From Eubacterium sp. AM49-13BH (GTDB lineage Bacteria > Bacillota > Clostridia > Lachnospirales > Lachnospiraceae): a stretch of DNA of 64,000 bases. The stretch lies in NCBI RefSeq assembly GCF_003464165.1, contig NZ_QSEK01000013.1, positions 4,915 to 68,914 on the forward strand. The letters run 5' to 3'. Below, one piece after another: positions 17,717 to 27,121 of this stretch; the first letter of the stretch is position 1, and each line of letters opens with the position of its first letter. Made by a program: the position numbers and the translations under genes. The notes under the pieces are model-generated. The model made no database searches, was not told the DNA's origin, and saw only the letters and a list, made by a program, of their open reading frames with translations.

Positions 17717-18724
17717 TCATCCCTTCCAGGCCTTTGGTACAAAGATTTCCTGAAACTTGCTTATTGAATACTGATCACTCATGCCAGCTATATAATCACA
17801 CACAACCTGCTCCGGTCTTTCATCAAATTCTGTTATAAATCTCTTATATGTATCCGGCAGTTTATCTGTGTTCGCAACATAGTATCTGTACAATTCTGTT
17901 ATCAGCTTATCTGCTTTCGCTTCCTCACTTTTGGCTGTCGGATTAAGATACAGACTTTCAAACATGAATTTTCTTAATTCTGTCATTGCTTTACGTACAG
18001 GCTCTGACATTACAAGATCATTCTTTCCTATGCTGTTCATTATAATATCGCTAATCATGGTATTAAGTCTTTCCTTGGTTGAATTACCAAGAACATCTGT
18101 ATATTCTGAAGGAATGTCACTTTCCTTCAATATCCCTGCTCTTATTCCATCATCTATATCATGATTAATATACGCTATCTTATCGGAAAGTCTAACTGCT
18201 TTTCCTTCAAGAGTTGATGGATTGCCTGATGTTCTATGGTTCAATATTCCATCACGCACTTCCCATGTAAGGTTAAGTCCCTGACCATCCTTTTCAAGAA
18301 ATTCAACAACTCTTATACTCTGTTTGTAATGAGCAAATCCCATAGGACATAAAGAATTAAGTGTTCTCTCACCTGCATGTCCAAATGGTGTATGTCCAAG
18401 GTCATGCCCCAATGCAATAGCTTCTGTCAGATCTTCATTAAGATTAAGTGCCCTTGCTATACTTCTTGCAATCTGGGCAACCTCTAAGGTATGAGTCAGT
18501 CTTGTTCTGTAATGGTCTCCCTCTGGTGCAAGAAATACCTGCGTCTTATGCTTTAAACGCCTGAATGTCTTACAATGAATAATTCTGTCTCTGTCTCTCT
18601 GATATATAGTTCTCATAGGGCATGGTTCTTCATCTCTGTCGCGTCCTCTTGACTCATCAGAAAAGCTTGCATATGGGCTGAATATCAGATGTTCCCTCTT
18701 TTCCTGTTCCTCTCTAATGTTCAT
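17717..18724 (-). CDS. dgt: Deoxyguanosinetriphosphate triphosphohydrolase-like HD enzyme
   Basis: A 335-residue HD-domain protein of the dGTPase family, which splits dNTPs to nucleoside and triphosphate. The metal-binding residues are visible in HYRTRLTHTLEVAQIARSIA and ALGHDLGHTPFGHAGERTL, and in YINHDIDDGIRAG. The start MNIREEQEKREH follows GGGAGG by 9 bases; a form nine codons longer is possible. It heads the dgt-dnaG-rpoD-trmK operon, a common order in clostridia. Confidence 0.92.
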   Translation of the reverse strand: MNIREEQEKREHLIFSPYASFSDESRGRDRDEEPCPMRTIYQRDRDRIIHCKTFRRLKHKTQVFLAPEGDHYRTRLTHTLEVAQIARSIARALNLNEDLTEAIALGHDLGHTPFGHAGERTLNSLCPMGFAHYKQSIRVVEFLEKDGQGLNLTWEVRDGILNHRTSGNPSTLEGKAVRLSDKIAYINHDIDDGIRAGILKESDIPSEYTDVLGNSTKERLNTMISDIIMNSIGKNDLVMSEPVRKAMTELRKFMFESLYLNPTAKSEEAKADKLITELYRYYVANTDKLPDTYKRFITEFDERPEQVVCDYIAGMSDQYSISKFQEIFVPKAWKG

Positions 18725-18856
18725 CTGTATGTGCCTCCCGCACTGAAACACTAATTTTAAAGCTCACAATTTAATTATTCAACAAAACATGTATTTTTCC
18801 TTTTTTATTTTTTAAAATTTTTCTCAAAATAATTATTTGTTATTATCATTCCCACA

Positions 18857-19213
18857 TTATGGACTGAAAAATCCACCAAATGCTCCTGCAGCCACACATG
18901 CAGCTACTGACATAGCGATATTATCACTGCTGTCTGGTGCCTGTTTCTTCATTATTGCAGCTATTAGCAATAACACTGTAATATACACTGCTCCATATAT
19001 AATTCCTGTAACCACTCTCCTCTTTTTTATCATCCATGCACTAAGCATTGCACCTGTAAAGCTTCCTGCCATATATATTCCAAATATAATATTATCAACT
19101 GCTTTCTCATCAAGTATTAATTTTCTCATAATATATGTAAGAAGTCCGAGCAAAAGCAGAGTTATTACATATCCTGCAATAAGAGATTTTACCATTTTCC
19201 TTATATAATCCAT
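18857..19213 (-). CDS. Small four-helix membrane protein (TIGR04086-like)
   Basis: A 118-residue integral membrane protein with four hydrophobic helices: LIAGYVITLLLLGLLTYIM, NIIFGIYMAGSFTGAML, GIIYGAVYITVLLLIAAIM and a glycine-rich last helix (AACVAAGAFGGFF). The arrangement fits the TIGR04086 family of clostridial membrane proteins, whose function is unknown. AAGGA precedes the ATG. It is a single gene, upstream of dgt on the same strand with a 132-base AT-rich gap. Confidence 0.7.
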   Translation of the reverse strand: MDYIRKMVKSLIAGYVITLLLLGLLTYIMRKLILDEKAVDNIIFGIYMAGSFTGAMLSAWMIKKRRVVTGIIYGAVYITVLLLIAAIMKKQAPDSSDNIAMSVAACVAAGAFGGFFSP

Positions 19214-19365
19214 TGGTTTCCTTTTTGTCCTCTTTTTATTAATTGTATGTTCAAAAATGTTATCTTATGATTATCTCTTGTTTTCTTTAATAGCACTTGA
19301 CGGCACAATGCACGTACTGTAAAATGAGAAGAAATATTTTAATTTTATGACTGGAGGGATTTTTC

Positions 19366-20649
19366 TTGGATACGGATAGTATCATCCAACTTATTGCAAT
19401 TGTTATTTTATTGGTTTTATCAGCATTTTTCTCATCTGCAGAGACTTCATTTATCACTGTGAACAGAATCAAAGTGCTGTCTTTAGTTGAAGAGGGTAAT
19501 AAGAGGGCTGCTCTTGTAATTAAGATTATTGACCAGCCGGCAAAGATGCTCTCTGCTGTTCTTATTGGCAATAATATAGTCAATATCAGCTGTTCTGCAT
19601 TAGCTACATCATTTACAATCAGTGTATGGGGGAATAAGGCAACAGGTATTGTTACCGGTGTTCTTACGCTTCTTGTTCTTATATTTGGTGAAATTACACC
19701 TAAGAATACAGCCAACATGTATGCCACTAATATGGCAATGGCTTATGCTCCTATAATATGGGTGCTTATGATTGTTCTTACACCTGTTATATTCATAGTA
19801 GACCACCTTGCAGGCTTCTTCTTATGGTTATTAAGAATTGACAATAACAAGAAGAAAGATATATTTACTGAAGATGAGATACGAACCATTGTTAATGTAA
19901 GCCAGCAGGAAGGTGTAATTGAATCTAACGAAAAGAAAATCATTAATAACCTATTTGATTTTGGTGATTCAACAGCTAAGGATGTTATGATTCCAAGAAT
20001 TGATATGACTCTTGCTGATGTCAACTCATCGTATGATGATATAATTTCTCTGTTCAGACAGACAATGTATACACGTATTCCAATTTATGAGAATACACCT
20101 GATAATGTAATCGGTATTCTTAATATTAAGGATTTAATTGTCAATCCTTCTGATAACGATACATTTAACATAAGAAACATTATCAGAAAACCATTCTTTA
20201 CATTTGAACAGAAGAATACTTCTGACCTGTTTAAGGAAATGCAGTTAAGTTCAACAAGCATTGCCATTGTCCTTAGTGAATATGGAACAACATCAGGAAT
20301 GATTACTACCGAAGACCTGCTTGAAGAGATTGTCGGTGAAATTCGTGATGAATATGATACTGACGAAAAGGAAGCTTTATCTAAGATTAATGATACTACA
20401 TACAGAGTTGATGGCTCATTTAAGCTCGACGATTTAAATGATGAGCTTGGTACTAAGCTCGAGTCTGAAGATAATGATTCAGTTGGCGGACTTATCATTG
20501 AAAGACTTGACAGACTTCCTAAAGCCGGTGATAAAATCACTATTGGTAATGTCTGGATGTTTGTCGAAAAGGTTGCTTCTAACAGAGCTGAATCTGTTAT
20601 TGTAAAGATTATACCTGAGAAGAAAGACGAAACTAAAAAAGCTAATTAA
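19366..20649 (+). CDS. CNNM/CBS/CorC_HlyC-domain membrane protein
   Basis: This 427-residue protein starts with TTG, 8 bases after GGAGG. It has a DUF21/CNNM transmembrane domain (AFFSSAETSFITVNRIKVLS, first 190 residues), a pair of CBS domains (DVMIPRIDMTLADVNSS ... NVIGILNIKDLI) and a C-terminal CorC_HlyC domain (TTYRVDGSFKLDDLNDELG). Members are called hemolysin C or CorC, but the best supported role is magnesium or cobalt efflux (MpfA type). It is a single gene with a bidirectional terminator. Confidence 0.92.
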   Translation: MDTDSIIQLIAIVILLVLSAFFSSAETSFITVNRIKVLSLVEEGNKRAALVIKIIDQPAKMLSAVLIGNNIVNISCSALATSFTISVWGNKATGIVTGVLTLLVLIFGEITPKNTANMYATNMAMAYAPIIWVLMIVLTPVIFIVDHLAGFFLWLLRIDNNKKKDIFTEDEIRTIVNVSQQEGVIESNEKKIINNLFDFGDSTAKDVMIPRIDMTLADVNSSYDDIISLFRQTMYTRIPIYENTPDNVIGILNIKDLIVNPSDNDTFNIRNIIRKPFFTFEQKNTSDLFKEMQLSSTSIAIVLSEYGTTSGMITTEDLLEEIVGEIRDEYDTDEKEALSKINDTTYRVDGSFKLDDLNDELGTKLESEDNDSVGGLIIERLDRLPKAGDKITIGNVWMFVEKVASNRAESVIVKIIPEKKDETKKAN

Positions 20650-20656
20650 TTTTATT

Positions 20657-20705
20657 AAAAATGCTGTGCATTAACACATCTCGTTAACGCACAGCATTTT
20701 TATTA
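20657..20705. terminator. Bidirectional terminator between the CorC-like gene and dapL
   Basis: The arms AAAATGCTGTGC/GCACAGCATTTT with an inner TTAAC/GTTAA pair are flanked by A and T runs, serving both convergent genes. Confidence 0.85.
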
Positions 20706-20726
20706 TTAATCTGATTATATTACTTA

Positions 20727-21941
20727 TTAAAGTGCCTTAATTCTCTCAAGTGCCTTCACTGTATTCTCATATGAACCAAATGCTGTCAGTCTGAAGTATC
20801 CTTCACCGCTTGGTCCGAATCCTGAGCCTGGTGTACCAACAACATTAGCCTTCTCAAGAAGGTAATCGAAGAATTCCCAGCTTGTCATCTTATCAGGAGT
20901 CTTTAACCAGATATATGGTGCATTAACACCACCTGATACTGTGTATCCTGCTGACTTAAGTCCTTCAAGGATTGTCTTTGCATTGTTCATGTAGTAAGCA
21001 ATCTGCTCACCTGTCTGCTTCTGTCCAGCTTCTGAATATACTGCCTCACCTGCTCTCTGTACAATGTAAGGAGCTCCGTTAAACTTAGTTCCATGTCTTC
21101 TTGCCCAGAGACTGTGAAGTGTTACATCTCCACACTTAAGATCCTTAGGAATAACTGTGAAACCAAGTCTTACACCTGTAAATCCTGCATTCTTAGAGAA
21201 TGACCTGAGTTCGATTGCACATGTTCTTGCACCTTCACACTCATATATTGTATGAGGAACATCTGGTTCTGAAATGTATGCTTCATATGCTGCATCATAG
21301 ATAATAACAGCGCCAACCTTATTAGCGTAATCAACCCACTTCTGAAGCTCGTCCTTAGTGATTGTTGAACCTGTTGGATTGTTAGGGAAGCAGAGATATA
21401 TGATATCCGGTGTTTCTTTTGGAAGCTCTGGTGCAAAGTTAGTCTCTGCTGTACAAGGCATATAAACAACATTGCTCCATGCCTGCTTCTCTGGAATATA
21501 ATCTCCTGTTCTTCCTGCCATTGCATTAGTATCAACATATACAGGATATACAGGGTCACATACCGCAATCTTATTATCTACTGAGAAGATATCTCCTATA
21601 TTACCTGAATCAGACTTTGCTCCATCTGATACGAATATCTCATCTGCTGATATATCACATCCACGCTTCTTGTAATCATGGTCTGCAATTGCACTTCTTA
21701 AGAATTCATATCCAAGATCTGGTGCATATCCGTGGAAAGTCTCGGCATGTCCCATCTCATCAACTGACTTATGTAATGCATCAATTACTGCTGGTGCTAA
21801 TGGCTGTGTAACATCTCCAATACCAAGTCTGATGATTTTCTTATCTGGATTAGCCTGCTGATAAGCTGCTACTTTCTTACCGATTGTTGAAAATAAATAG
21901 CTTCCTGGAAGCTTTAAATAATTATCGTTAATCTTAAACAT
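20727..21941 (-). CDS. dapL: LL-diaminopimelate aminotransferase
   Basis: A 404-residue fold type I PLP enzyme that makes LL-diaminopimelate from tetrahydrodipicolinate in one step for lysine and peptidoglycan. The start region [18 protein letters not shown], the motif [20 protein letters not shown] and the PLP lysine in [15 protein letters not shown] are typical of DapL rather than other aminotransferases. It has GGAGG before the ATG and stands alone. Confidence 0.93.
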   Translation of the reverse strand: MFKINDNYLKLPGSYLFSTIGKKVAAYQQANPDKKIIRLGIGDVTQPLAPAVIDALHKSVDEMGHAETFHGYAPDLGYEFLRSAIADHDYKKRGCDISADEIFVSDGAKSDSGNIGDIFSVDNKIAVCDPVYPVYVDTNAMAGRTGDYIPEKQAWSNVVYMPCTAETNFAPELPKETPDIIYLCFPNNPTGSTITKDELQKWVDYANKVGAVIIYDAAYEAYISEPDVPHTIYECEGARTCAIELRSFSKNAGFTGVRLGFTVIPKDLKCGDVTLHSLWARRHGTKFNGAPYIVQRAGEAVYSEAGQKQTGEQIAYYMNNAKTILEGLKSAGYTVSGGVNAPYIWLKTPDKMTSWEFFDYLLEKANVVGTPGSGFGPSGEGYFRLTAFGSYENTVKALERIKAL

Positions 21942-22059
21942 ATATTCCTCCTTATTTTCTGCCTTGTTTTACAAAACTAACGCTTATTATACATCATTTT
22001 TCATCGTGTTCCAAGTTAAAATGTTGATAAAATATCGATATATTTCTTAATATTGTATA

Positions 22060-22401
22060 TTACACCGCACTGTGGAACCAGAAAACCTTGACGGGTCTGT
22101 TTTCATCGTTAGTTCTTATTGTGTGTCTGACCTTTGGCAATGCAATAAATGAATCACCTGGCTTTATAGGAAACTCACAATCTCCAATCTTTGCATATCC
22201 TTCTCCTTCAAGAACAAAAAAACCTTCCTGATCATCATGATACCCCGGAGCCGGATTAAACTCTTTCTCTGAGTATATGGTAACTCCTGAACAGCAGCCA
22301 CTAAGGCAGCCATTCGCCTCTGTAAGAAACTTTACGCCTCTCTTTCCTTCCTGTCTTGCTGCAAGTGCCTCTTCAAGTGTTATGTATGGTTTGTTATTCA
22401 T
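22060..22401 (-). CDS. Cupin-domain protein
   Basis: A 113-residue single cupin with the motifs GYHDDQEGFFVLEGEGYAKI and PIKPGDSFIALPKVRHTIRT; the metal-binding His/Glu/His set is only partly canonical. It also has a Cys cluster GCLSGCCSG. Function is not predictable from sequence; sugar binding, isomerisation or regulation are possible. It lies about 100 bases downstream of the GH105 gene but beyond a terminator. GGAG precedes the ATG. Confidence 0.75.
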   Translation of the reverse strand: MNNKPYITLEEALAARQEGKRGVKFLTEANGCLSGCCSGVTIYSEKEFNPAPGYHDDQEGFFVLEGEGYAKIGDCEFPIKPGDSFIALPKVRHTIRTNDENRPVKVFWFHSAV

Positions 22402-22455
22402 ATTCTGTCTCCTTATTAGTCTCTTCTATAATCCTTCTATAAACCCATTACATAT

Positions 22456-22487
22456 AAAACGGAGGCTTATGCATTGCGTAAGCCCCC
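22456..22487 (-). terminator. Terminator after the GH105 gene
   Basis: The arms GGCTTATGC/GCGTAAGCC, with flanking G/C pairs, are followed on the minus strand by a short T run. Confidence 0.7.
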
Positions 22488-22500
22488 AGATTATTATGTT

Positions 22501-23646
22501 TTATTTACTTTCGTATCTTAAAAGTTCTGTATATGCAAGAAGAAATGGTCCAACACCCTTTGCATCATCTTCTACTACAGGCTCTGACATGTAATAATCA
22601 TATGTACCAGGTCTTCTTCCATTACCACCAAGTCCCGCAACGAGACAGATACCACCAAGTGATAATGAACCATCTTCATTAGTCTTTAAGTATCTTTCAC
22701 AAATTCCATCAATAGCCTTCTTAGCATACTGTGCATAATCATCTGAAAGGAATCCAAGACGGATACCCTTAAGAATACCATAAGCCATAATTGAGCTTCC
22801 GCTTGTCTCAAGATAATTCTTATCCATTCCACCATAATTGACTATCTGATACCACATTCCACTCTCATCCTGATACTTAAGCATCGCATCTATAAGTCCT
22901 TTAAAGGCATCTTCAAGCATCTTACATTCAGCATCATATTTGTGATCACTGTTATCTACCTGATCAAGTGTATCAAGAAGTGCCATTGTAAACCAGCCAA
23001 TAGCTCTTAACCAGCTATGCTGTGATAATCCTGTAACCTTATCACACCAGAAAGCCTCCTTGCTTGTATCAATCGCATGGAAGTAAAGTCCGTTGAGGGG
23101 ATTTTTCATGTTCTCAATAACAAACTTGAACTGACCAAATATATCCGGATAATTCTTTCTGTCATTGTATCTTGTCTCATATTCAAGATAGAATGGAAGT
23201 CCCATATAAAGACCATCAAGCCATACCTGATTAGGATATATATCCTTATGCCAGAAGCTTCTTGCCTCATTCTGGCATCTAGGCATTATCTCTATCTGTG
23301 AATATACAAGATCTGCTGCTTTCTTGTACTTTTCTTTGCCTGTGAGATCATATAATTCAAATAATGTCTTGCCTGCATTGACATTATCTATATTCTTCTC
23401 ACCGACATTGTATCCATCTATAGTTCCATCTTCAAATACTCTGTAATCAATAAAGTCATCAGCAAACTTAAGATACTTCTCATTTTTAGTTAAATCATAC
23501 ATCTGAAGAACAGCCTTAATCATACATCCATCAATGTAATTCCACTTTGACTTTAGTCCCTGCTTAATTTTCTCGATATTCCATACAGGAGCATCCGGTG
23601 TACTCTTTTCCAGAAGTCCGTCAATATATTTTACTACAGCGTCCAT
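22501..23646 (-). CDS. GH105 family unsaturated rhamnogalacturonyl/glucuronyl hydrolase
   Basis: A 381-residue cytoplasmic (no signal peptide) alpha6/alpha6-barrel enzyme like B. subtilis YteR/YesR. These hydrolyse the unsaturated uronic acid left by pectin or rhamnogalacturonan lyases. Family features are WNYIDGCMIKAVLQMYD, DNVNAGKTLFELYD with the catalytic Asp region, WLDGLYMGLPF, HSWLRAIGWFTMALLD and ETSGSSIMAYGILKGIR. The unsaturated galacturonate released would feed the kdgF-uxuB pair at 25.6-26.8 kb. GGAG precedes the ATG; it is transcribed alone. Confidence 0.9.
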   Translation of the reverse strand: MDAVVKYIDGLLEKSTPDAPVWNIEKIKQGLKSKWNYIDGCMIKAVLQMYDLTKNEKYLKFADDFIDYRVFEDGTIDGYNVGEKNIDNVNAGKTLFELYDLTGKEKYKKAADLVYSQIEIMPRCQNEARSFWHKDIYPNQVWLDGLYMGLPFYLEYETRYNDRKNYPDIFGQFKFVIENMKNPLNGLYFHAIDTSKEAFWCDKVTGLSQHSWLRAIGWFTMALLDTLDQVDNSDHKYDAECKMLEDAFKGLIDAMLKYQDESGMWYQIVNYGGMDKNYLETSGSSIMAYGILKGIRLGFLSDDYAQYAKKAIDGICERYLKTNEDGSLSLGGICLVAGLGGNGRRPGTYDYYMSEPVVEDDAKGVGPFLLAYTELLRYESK

Positions 23647-23879
23647 TATTTCTGTCTCCTTAACCTATCCCCTCATGGGAAATATACTTTACCAGTTTTA
23701 CTGATAATTTTATAGAAATTGTACACTAAAAAGTACATTTAAGCAACTTATTTTTAATAAATCTGCCCTTATATTACAGATTTTTATTGACTAAGTGCAT
23801 TTTTAATAAGAAAATATAACTATCAGTTCAAAAGAATTTCTTTTGCATGCATTTTACATTCAATCAGCGAGGTTAAAAT

Positions 23880-24728
23880 ATGAAAACTGGAATTGTATTT
23901 GAAGGTGGCGCATTCAGAACTATATTTTCTTGTGGTGTCATGGATGCCCTGTTAGAGAACAAGATTATGCCAGATTACATGATTGGCGTATCTGCCGGTG
24001 CTGCATATGGAGTTTCCATGGCATCAGGACAGATTGGAAGAAACTTGAAGATTCTTATTAATTACAGGAATGACAAGCGTTATGTCGGGCTCAGCAATAT
24101 GGTTCACAGGGATAACCGTTCACTTTACGGGCTTAATTTTACATTTGATACAATCCCTAACGAACTCGTGCCTTATGATTATGACGCTTTCCACAGATAT
24201 AAGGGTACTTTCAAATGTGTTGTAACCAATGTACTCACTGGAAAGCCAGAGTACAAGACATTCACCGGAGATGACCGCACTAACCAGCTTCTTCGTGCGA
24301 CATGTGCTCTTCCTCTTGCTTTTCCGCTTATATATCTTGATGGAACTCCTTACCTCGACGGAGGCTTGAGTGACTCTATTCCTTTCGAAAAAGCATTTGA
24401 AGATGGATGTGACCGAGTCGTTGTAGTTCTTACACGTGAGGCCGGATATCATAAAGAGACAACAAGTTCTGTAAGAACTCTCGCAAGGGCATTTCTTAAA
24501 TATCCTGAGATACAGCGTGACCTTCTTCTTCGTGCTGAACGTTACAACCGCTGCTTAAAGCGCCTTGAACGCTACGAAAAAGAAGGTCGCTGCCTTGTAA
24601 TCCGCCCGACTAAGAGCAAAGGATTTGGAAAGGTCGAGAAAGATTTCAACAAGATTCTTTCTATGTACAATGATGGATACAACCAGACTTATTCGTTAAT
24701 CAATGAAATACAGAGGTTTTACCATTAA
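23880..24728 (+). CDS. Patatin-like phospholipase
   Basis: A 282-residue protein with the oxyanion loop FEGGAFRTIFSCGVMD, the nucleophile serine in IGVSAGAAYGVSMAS (GxSxG, about residue 41) and the partner Asp in YLDGGLSDSIPFEKA (DGG/DGx). It belongs to the RssA/YchK-type bacterial patatins, acyl hydrolases of uncertain substrate. The ATG follows GAGGTT. It converges on the DUF218 gene and the two stops overlap by 4 bases. The 233 bases upstream are AT-rich and show no clear feature. Confidence 0.9.
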   Translation: MKTGIVFEGGAFRTIFSCGVMDALLENKIMPDYMIGVSAGAAYGVSMASGQIGRNLKILINYRNDKRYVGLSNMVHRDNRSLYGLNFTFDTIPNELVPYDYDAFHRYKGTFKCVVTNVLTGKPEYKTFTGDDRTNQLLRATCALPLAFPLIYLDGTPYLDGGLSDSIPFEKAFEDGCDRVVVVLTREAGYHKETTSSVRTLARAFLKYPEIQRDLLLRAERYNRCLKRLERYEKEGRCLVIRPTKSKGFGKVEKDFNKILSMYNDGYNQTYSLINEIQRFYH

Positions 24729-25489
24729 AAGTTTCCGAACACAAAGTCTTTTACTATTCCGATTGCTTCTCTTACCATATAGTTTATGAAGAGTACATGG
24801 TCGCTTTCTGCCGGTATTCCACAGGTATTATTTAATCCTGCATGTCTGGCTAGAAGGCGGCTTCTTGCTACATGAAAGTTGTTGGTTACTATGCCGGCCA
24901 GTGCATCCTTATTGTCCATATATTTCACTGAATACTTCATGTTCTCTGATGTATCTGTTGACTTATCTTCCTGTATTATACGCGAACTATCTATTCCTTT
25001 TGACACAAGATAGTTATACATTGCATATGCTTCTGTTGTATTCTCTCCTTTTCCTTTGCCACCTGATACTATTATTGTTGTATCAGGATTGTCAGTGGCA
25101 TAATCAACTGCAACATTCAGTCTGTTCTTAAGTGACCTTGTAATATGGTCACCTCTTATCTGACAACCAAGCACAATTATGTAATCACAGTTATCCTGCG
25201 GCTTTGTCATCATGCCTTTTATTACTATTGCCTCAACAAATACAAAAAGTGATACTCCAAGTGCCATTACAGCTATAAAACATATTTTTAACGCTTTAGC
25301 TACATAGATTATTCCTTTAATTTCTAATAATCTCACTGTGAACACTAATCCAAAAAAGACCGCACCCATCAGCCATACGAATATGAACGATGAACCGATT
25401 CCTGCATATGATGCACACATTATATAATATCCAAGGCAGATTAATGCCAGTACAAGCCATATTACATTCATAAATATTTTCTTCTCCAT
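24725..25489 (-). CDS. YdcF/SanA (DUF218) family membrane protein
   Basis: Residues 1-100 hold four or so hydrophobic helices. The remainder is a DUF218 domain: YIIVLGCQIRGDHITRSLKN, TTIIVSGGKGKGENTTEAYA, RIIQEDKSTDTSENMKYS and IVTNNFHVARSRLLA. ElyC, SanA and YdcF of this family act in envelope processes such as handling of lipid carrier intermediates, but their chemistry is not settled. The 254-residue gene is single and convergent with the patatin gene. Confidence 0.85.
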   Translation of the reverse strand: MEKKIFMNVIWLVLALICLGYYIMCASYAGIGSSFIFVWLMGAVFFGLVFTVRLLEIKGIIYVAKALKICFIAVMALGVSLFVFVEAIVIKGMMTKPQDNCDYIIVLGCQIRGDHITRSLKNRLNVAVDYATDNPDTTIIVSGGKGKGENTTEAYAMYNYLVSKGIDSSRIIQEDKSTDTSENMKYSVKYMDNKDALAGIVTNNFHVARSRLLARHAGLNNTCGIPAESDHVLFINYMVREAIGIVKDFVFGNF

Positions 25490-25621
25490 AATCTGTTAAA
25501 TTTCCTGTCTATGCTCAATTTATCTGTAATTAATATAACATAGTCCGATAATTATGCTAGTTTTTTTTGATATAAAAGTTTAATATAGACCTATAATTAA
25601 TATAGAAACGAGGTATTATAT

Positions 25622-25945
25622 ATGTTTACATTTAACAAAGATGTTACTGCTACTAACTGCGAACCTGGTGTTACAAGAAAAATATTATGTTACTCCGACG
25701 ACCTTATGATGTGCGAAATCCATTTTGAAAAAGGTTCTAAAGGCAATTTCCACAGCCACAAGCATTTACAGATCACTTATGTTGCCAAGGGAAGCTTCGA
25801 ATTTACTATTGGTGATGAAACTAAAATCGTTAATCAGGGGGACAGTGTATACATGCCTTCTGGCGTTACACACGGTGTTACATGCCTTGAGGAAGGAATC
25901 CTCTGTGATGTATTCAATCCTATGAGAGAAGATTTCCTTAAATAA
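25622..25945 (+). CDS. kdgF: KdgF-like cupin, unsaturated uronate linearisation
   Basis: A 107-residue cupin that closely follows the KdgF pattern: GVTRKILCYSDDLMMCEIHF, FHSHKHLQITYVAKGSFEF with metal-binding histidines, SVYMPSGVTHGVTCLE and the C-terminal DVFNPMREDFL. KdgF converts 4,5-unsaturated galacturonate or mannuronate to the linear keto sugar in pectin and alginate breakdown. The ATG follows GAGGT. The next gene, 16 bases on, is a uronate oxidoreductase, which supports this role. Confidence 0.85.
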   Translation: MFTFNKDVTATNCEPGVTRKILCYSDDLMMCEIHFEKGSKGNFHSHKHLQITYVAKGSFEFTIGDETKIVNQGDSVYMPSGVTHGVTCLEEGILCDVFNPMREDFLK

Positions 25946-25961
25946 AAGGAGGCTATAATCA

Positions 25962-26828
25962 ATGAAAGTACCATTTAATATTAATCTTTCAGGTAAAACT
26001 GCTATTGTAACCGGAGGTAGCGGAACTCTATGCTCAGCTATGACATACGGACTTGCCGTATCTGGTGCTAAGGTTGCAATAATTGGACGGAACATAGAAA
26101 AGCTTGCATCTGTTTCTGAGAAACTTACTAAAAATGCTCTCGATGAGTATAACAAAGAAGTTACTATTAAAGGCTACAGTTGTAATGTAATTAATAAAGA
26201 TGAACTTACAGCTGCTTATGAAACCATTAAAAATGAACTCGGAAGCTGTGATATTCTTATTAATGGTGCTGGTGGTAACCAGCCTGGTGCAATTACATCT
26301 ATTGAGATGTTAAAGAAAGATAAAGAAGATTCTGACTATTCTTTCTGGAATCTTGATGAAGACAGAATACGCGATGTTATGGATCTCAATTACATGGGAA
26401 CTCTTCTTCCTATTCAGGTATTTACTAAGGATATGGTTGAAAAGAGAAGTGGCAGTATTATCAATATTGCTTCTGTAACATCTATTCTTCCTCTTACTAA
26501 GGTTATGGCTTATGGCAATGCCAAGAGTGCTATTCTTAATCTTACACAGTGGCTTGCTGTACATTTTGGTGAAAGTGGCATCCGATGCAATGCAATTGCT
26601 CCGGGATTCTACGCTGCCGAGCAGAATCATGACCTCTTATTCAACGCAGATGGCACATACACTGACCGTGCCAGAAAGATTATTATCGGAACACCTATGG
26701 GACGCTTTGGCAATCCTGAAGAGCTTATTGGTGCTGCACTCTTTCTTGCAAGCGATGAAACAGCCGGCTTTGTCAATGGTATAGTGTTACCTGTTGACGG
26801 CGGATATAGTGCTTATAGCGGAGTGTAG
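25962..26828 (+). CDS. uxuB: SDR-type D-mannonate oxidoreductase (fructuronate reductase)
   Basis: A 288-residue short-chain dehydrogenase with the cofactor loop TAIVTGGSGTLCSAMTYGLA, INGAGGNQPGAIT, catalytic YGNAKSAILN (Tyr-x-x-x-Lys) and a C-terminus NHDLLFNADGTYTDRARKII then LPVDGGYSAYSGV. This is the B. subtilis UxuB (YjmF) pattern, not the long-chain E. coli UxuB. It interconverts fructuronate and mannonate; a related activity on keto-deoxy sugars cannot be excluded. It is co-transcribed with kdgF, with GGAGG before the ATG. Confidence 0.85.
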   Translation: MKVPFNINLSGKTAIVTGGSGTLCSAMTYGLAVSGAKVAIIGRNIEKLASVSEKLTKNALDEYNKEVTIKGYSCNVINKDELTAAYETIKNELGSCDILINGAGGNQPGAITSIEMLKKDKEDSDYSFWNLDEDRIRDVMDLNYMGTLLPIQVFTKDMVEKRSGSIINIASVTSILPLTKVMAYGNAKSAILNLTQWLAVHFGESGIRCNAIAPGFYAAEQNHDLLFNADGTYTDRARKIIIGTPMGRFGNPEELIGAALFLASDETAGFVNGIVLPVDGGYSAYSGV

Positions 26829-26860
26829 GATTCTTTGGTTGGAAACTGTATATAATTCAG

Positions 26861-26890
26861 GGCGATGTCAGTTTTGACATCGCCATTTTT
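26861..26890 (+). terminator. Terminator after kdgF-uxuB
   Basis: The arms GGCGATGTCA/TGACATCGCC are followed by ATTTTTG. Confidence 0.9.
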
Positions 26891-26907
26891 GTTGCGTTTT
26901 TTGTTCA

Positions 26908-27075
26908 TTGGACTTTTTGCGTGTTTTTCTGAGCTTCAACATCCAATCCGTCACTCTTTCTCGTCCCGTTTGAAATTTCTTCGTGACTTCCACCACTTCA
27001 ACGTCCAATCCGGCACATTTTCTCATCCCTTTTGGACTTCCTCTGTGACTTTCTCCACTTCAACGTCCAATCCAC
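26908..27075. repeat. 62-base tandem repeat, about 2.7 units
   Basis: Units begin at 26908, 26970 and 27032, each exactly 62 bases apart. Each has TTGGAC or TTGAAA at its start, a T/C-rich middle, and CTTCAACGTCCAATCC (or CATCC) about 30 bases in; the third is cut after about 44 bases. The unit core repeats the dispersed element at 11975. The 293-base gap between uxuB and metE holds only this array and the uxuB terminator. No long ORF in it looks coding. Confidence 0.85.
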
Positions 27076-27121
27076 CCCGCCGCCTCACAATAAACCATCT
27101 CAAGTCTCACAAATGCCTACA

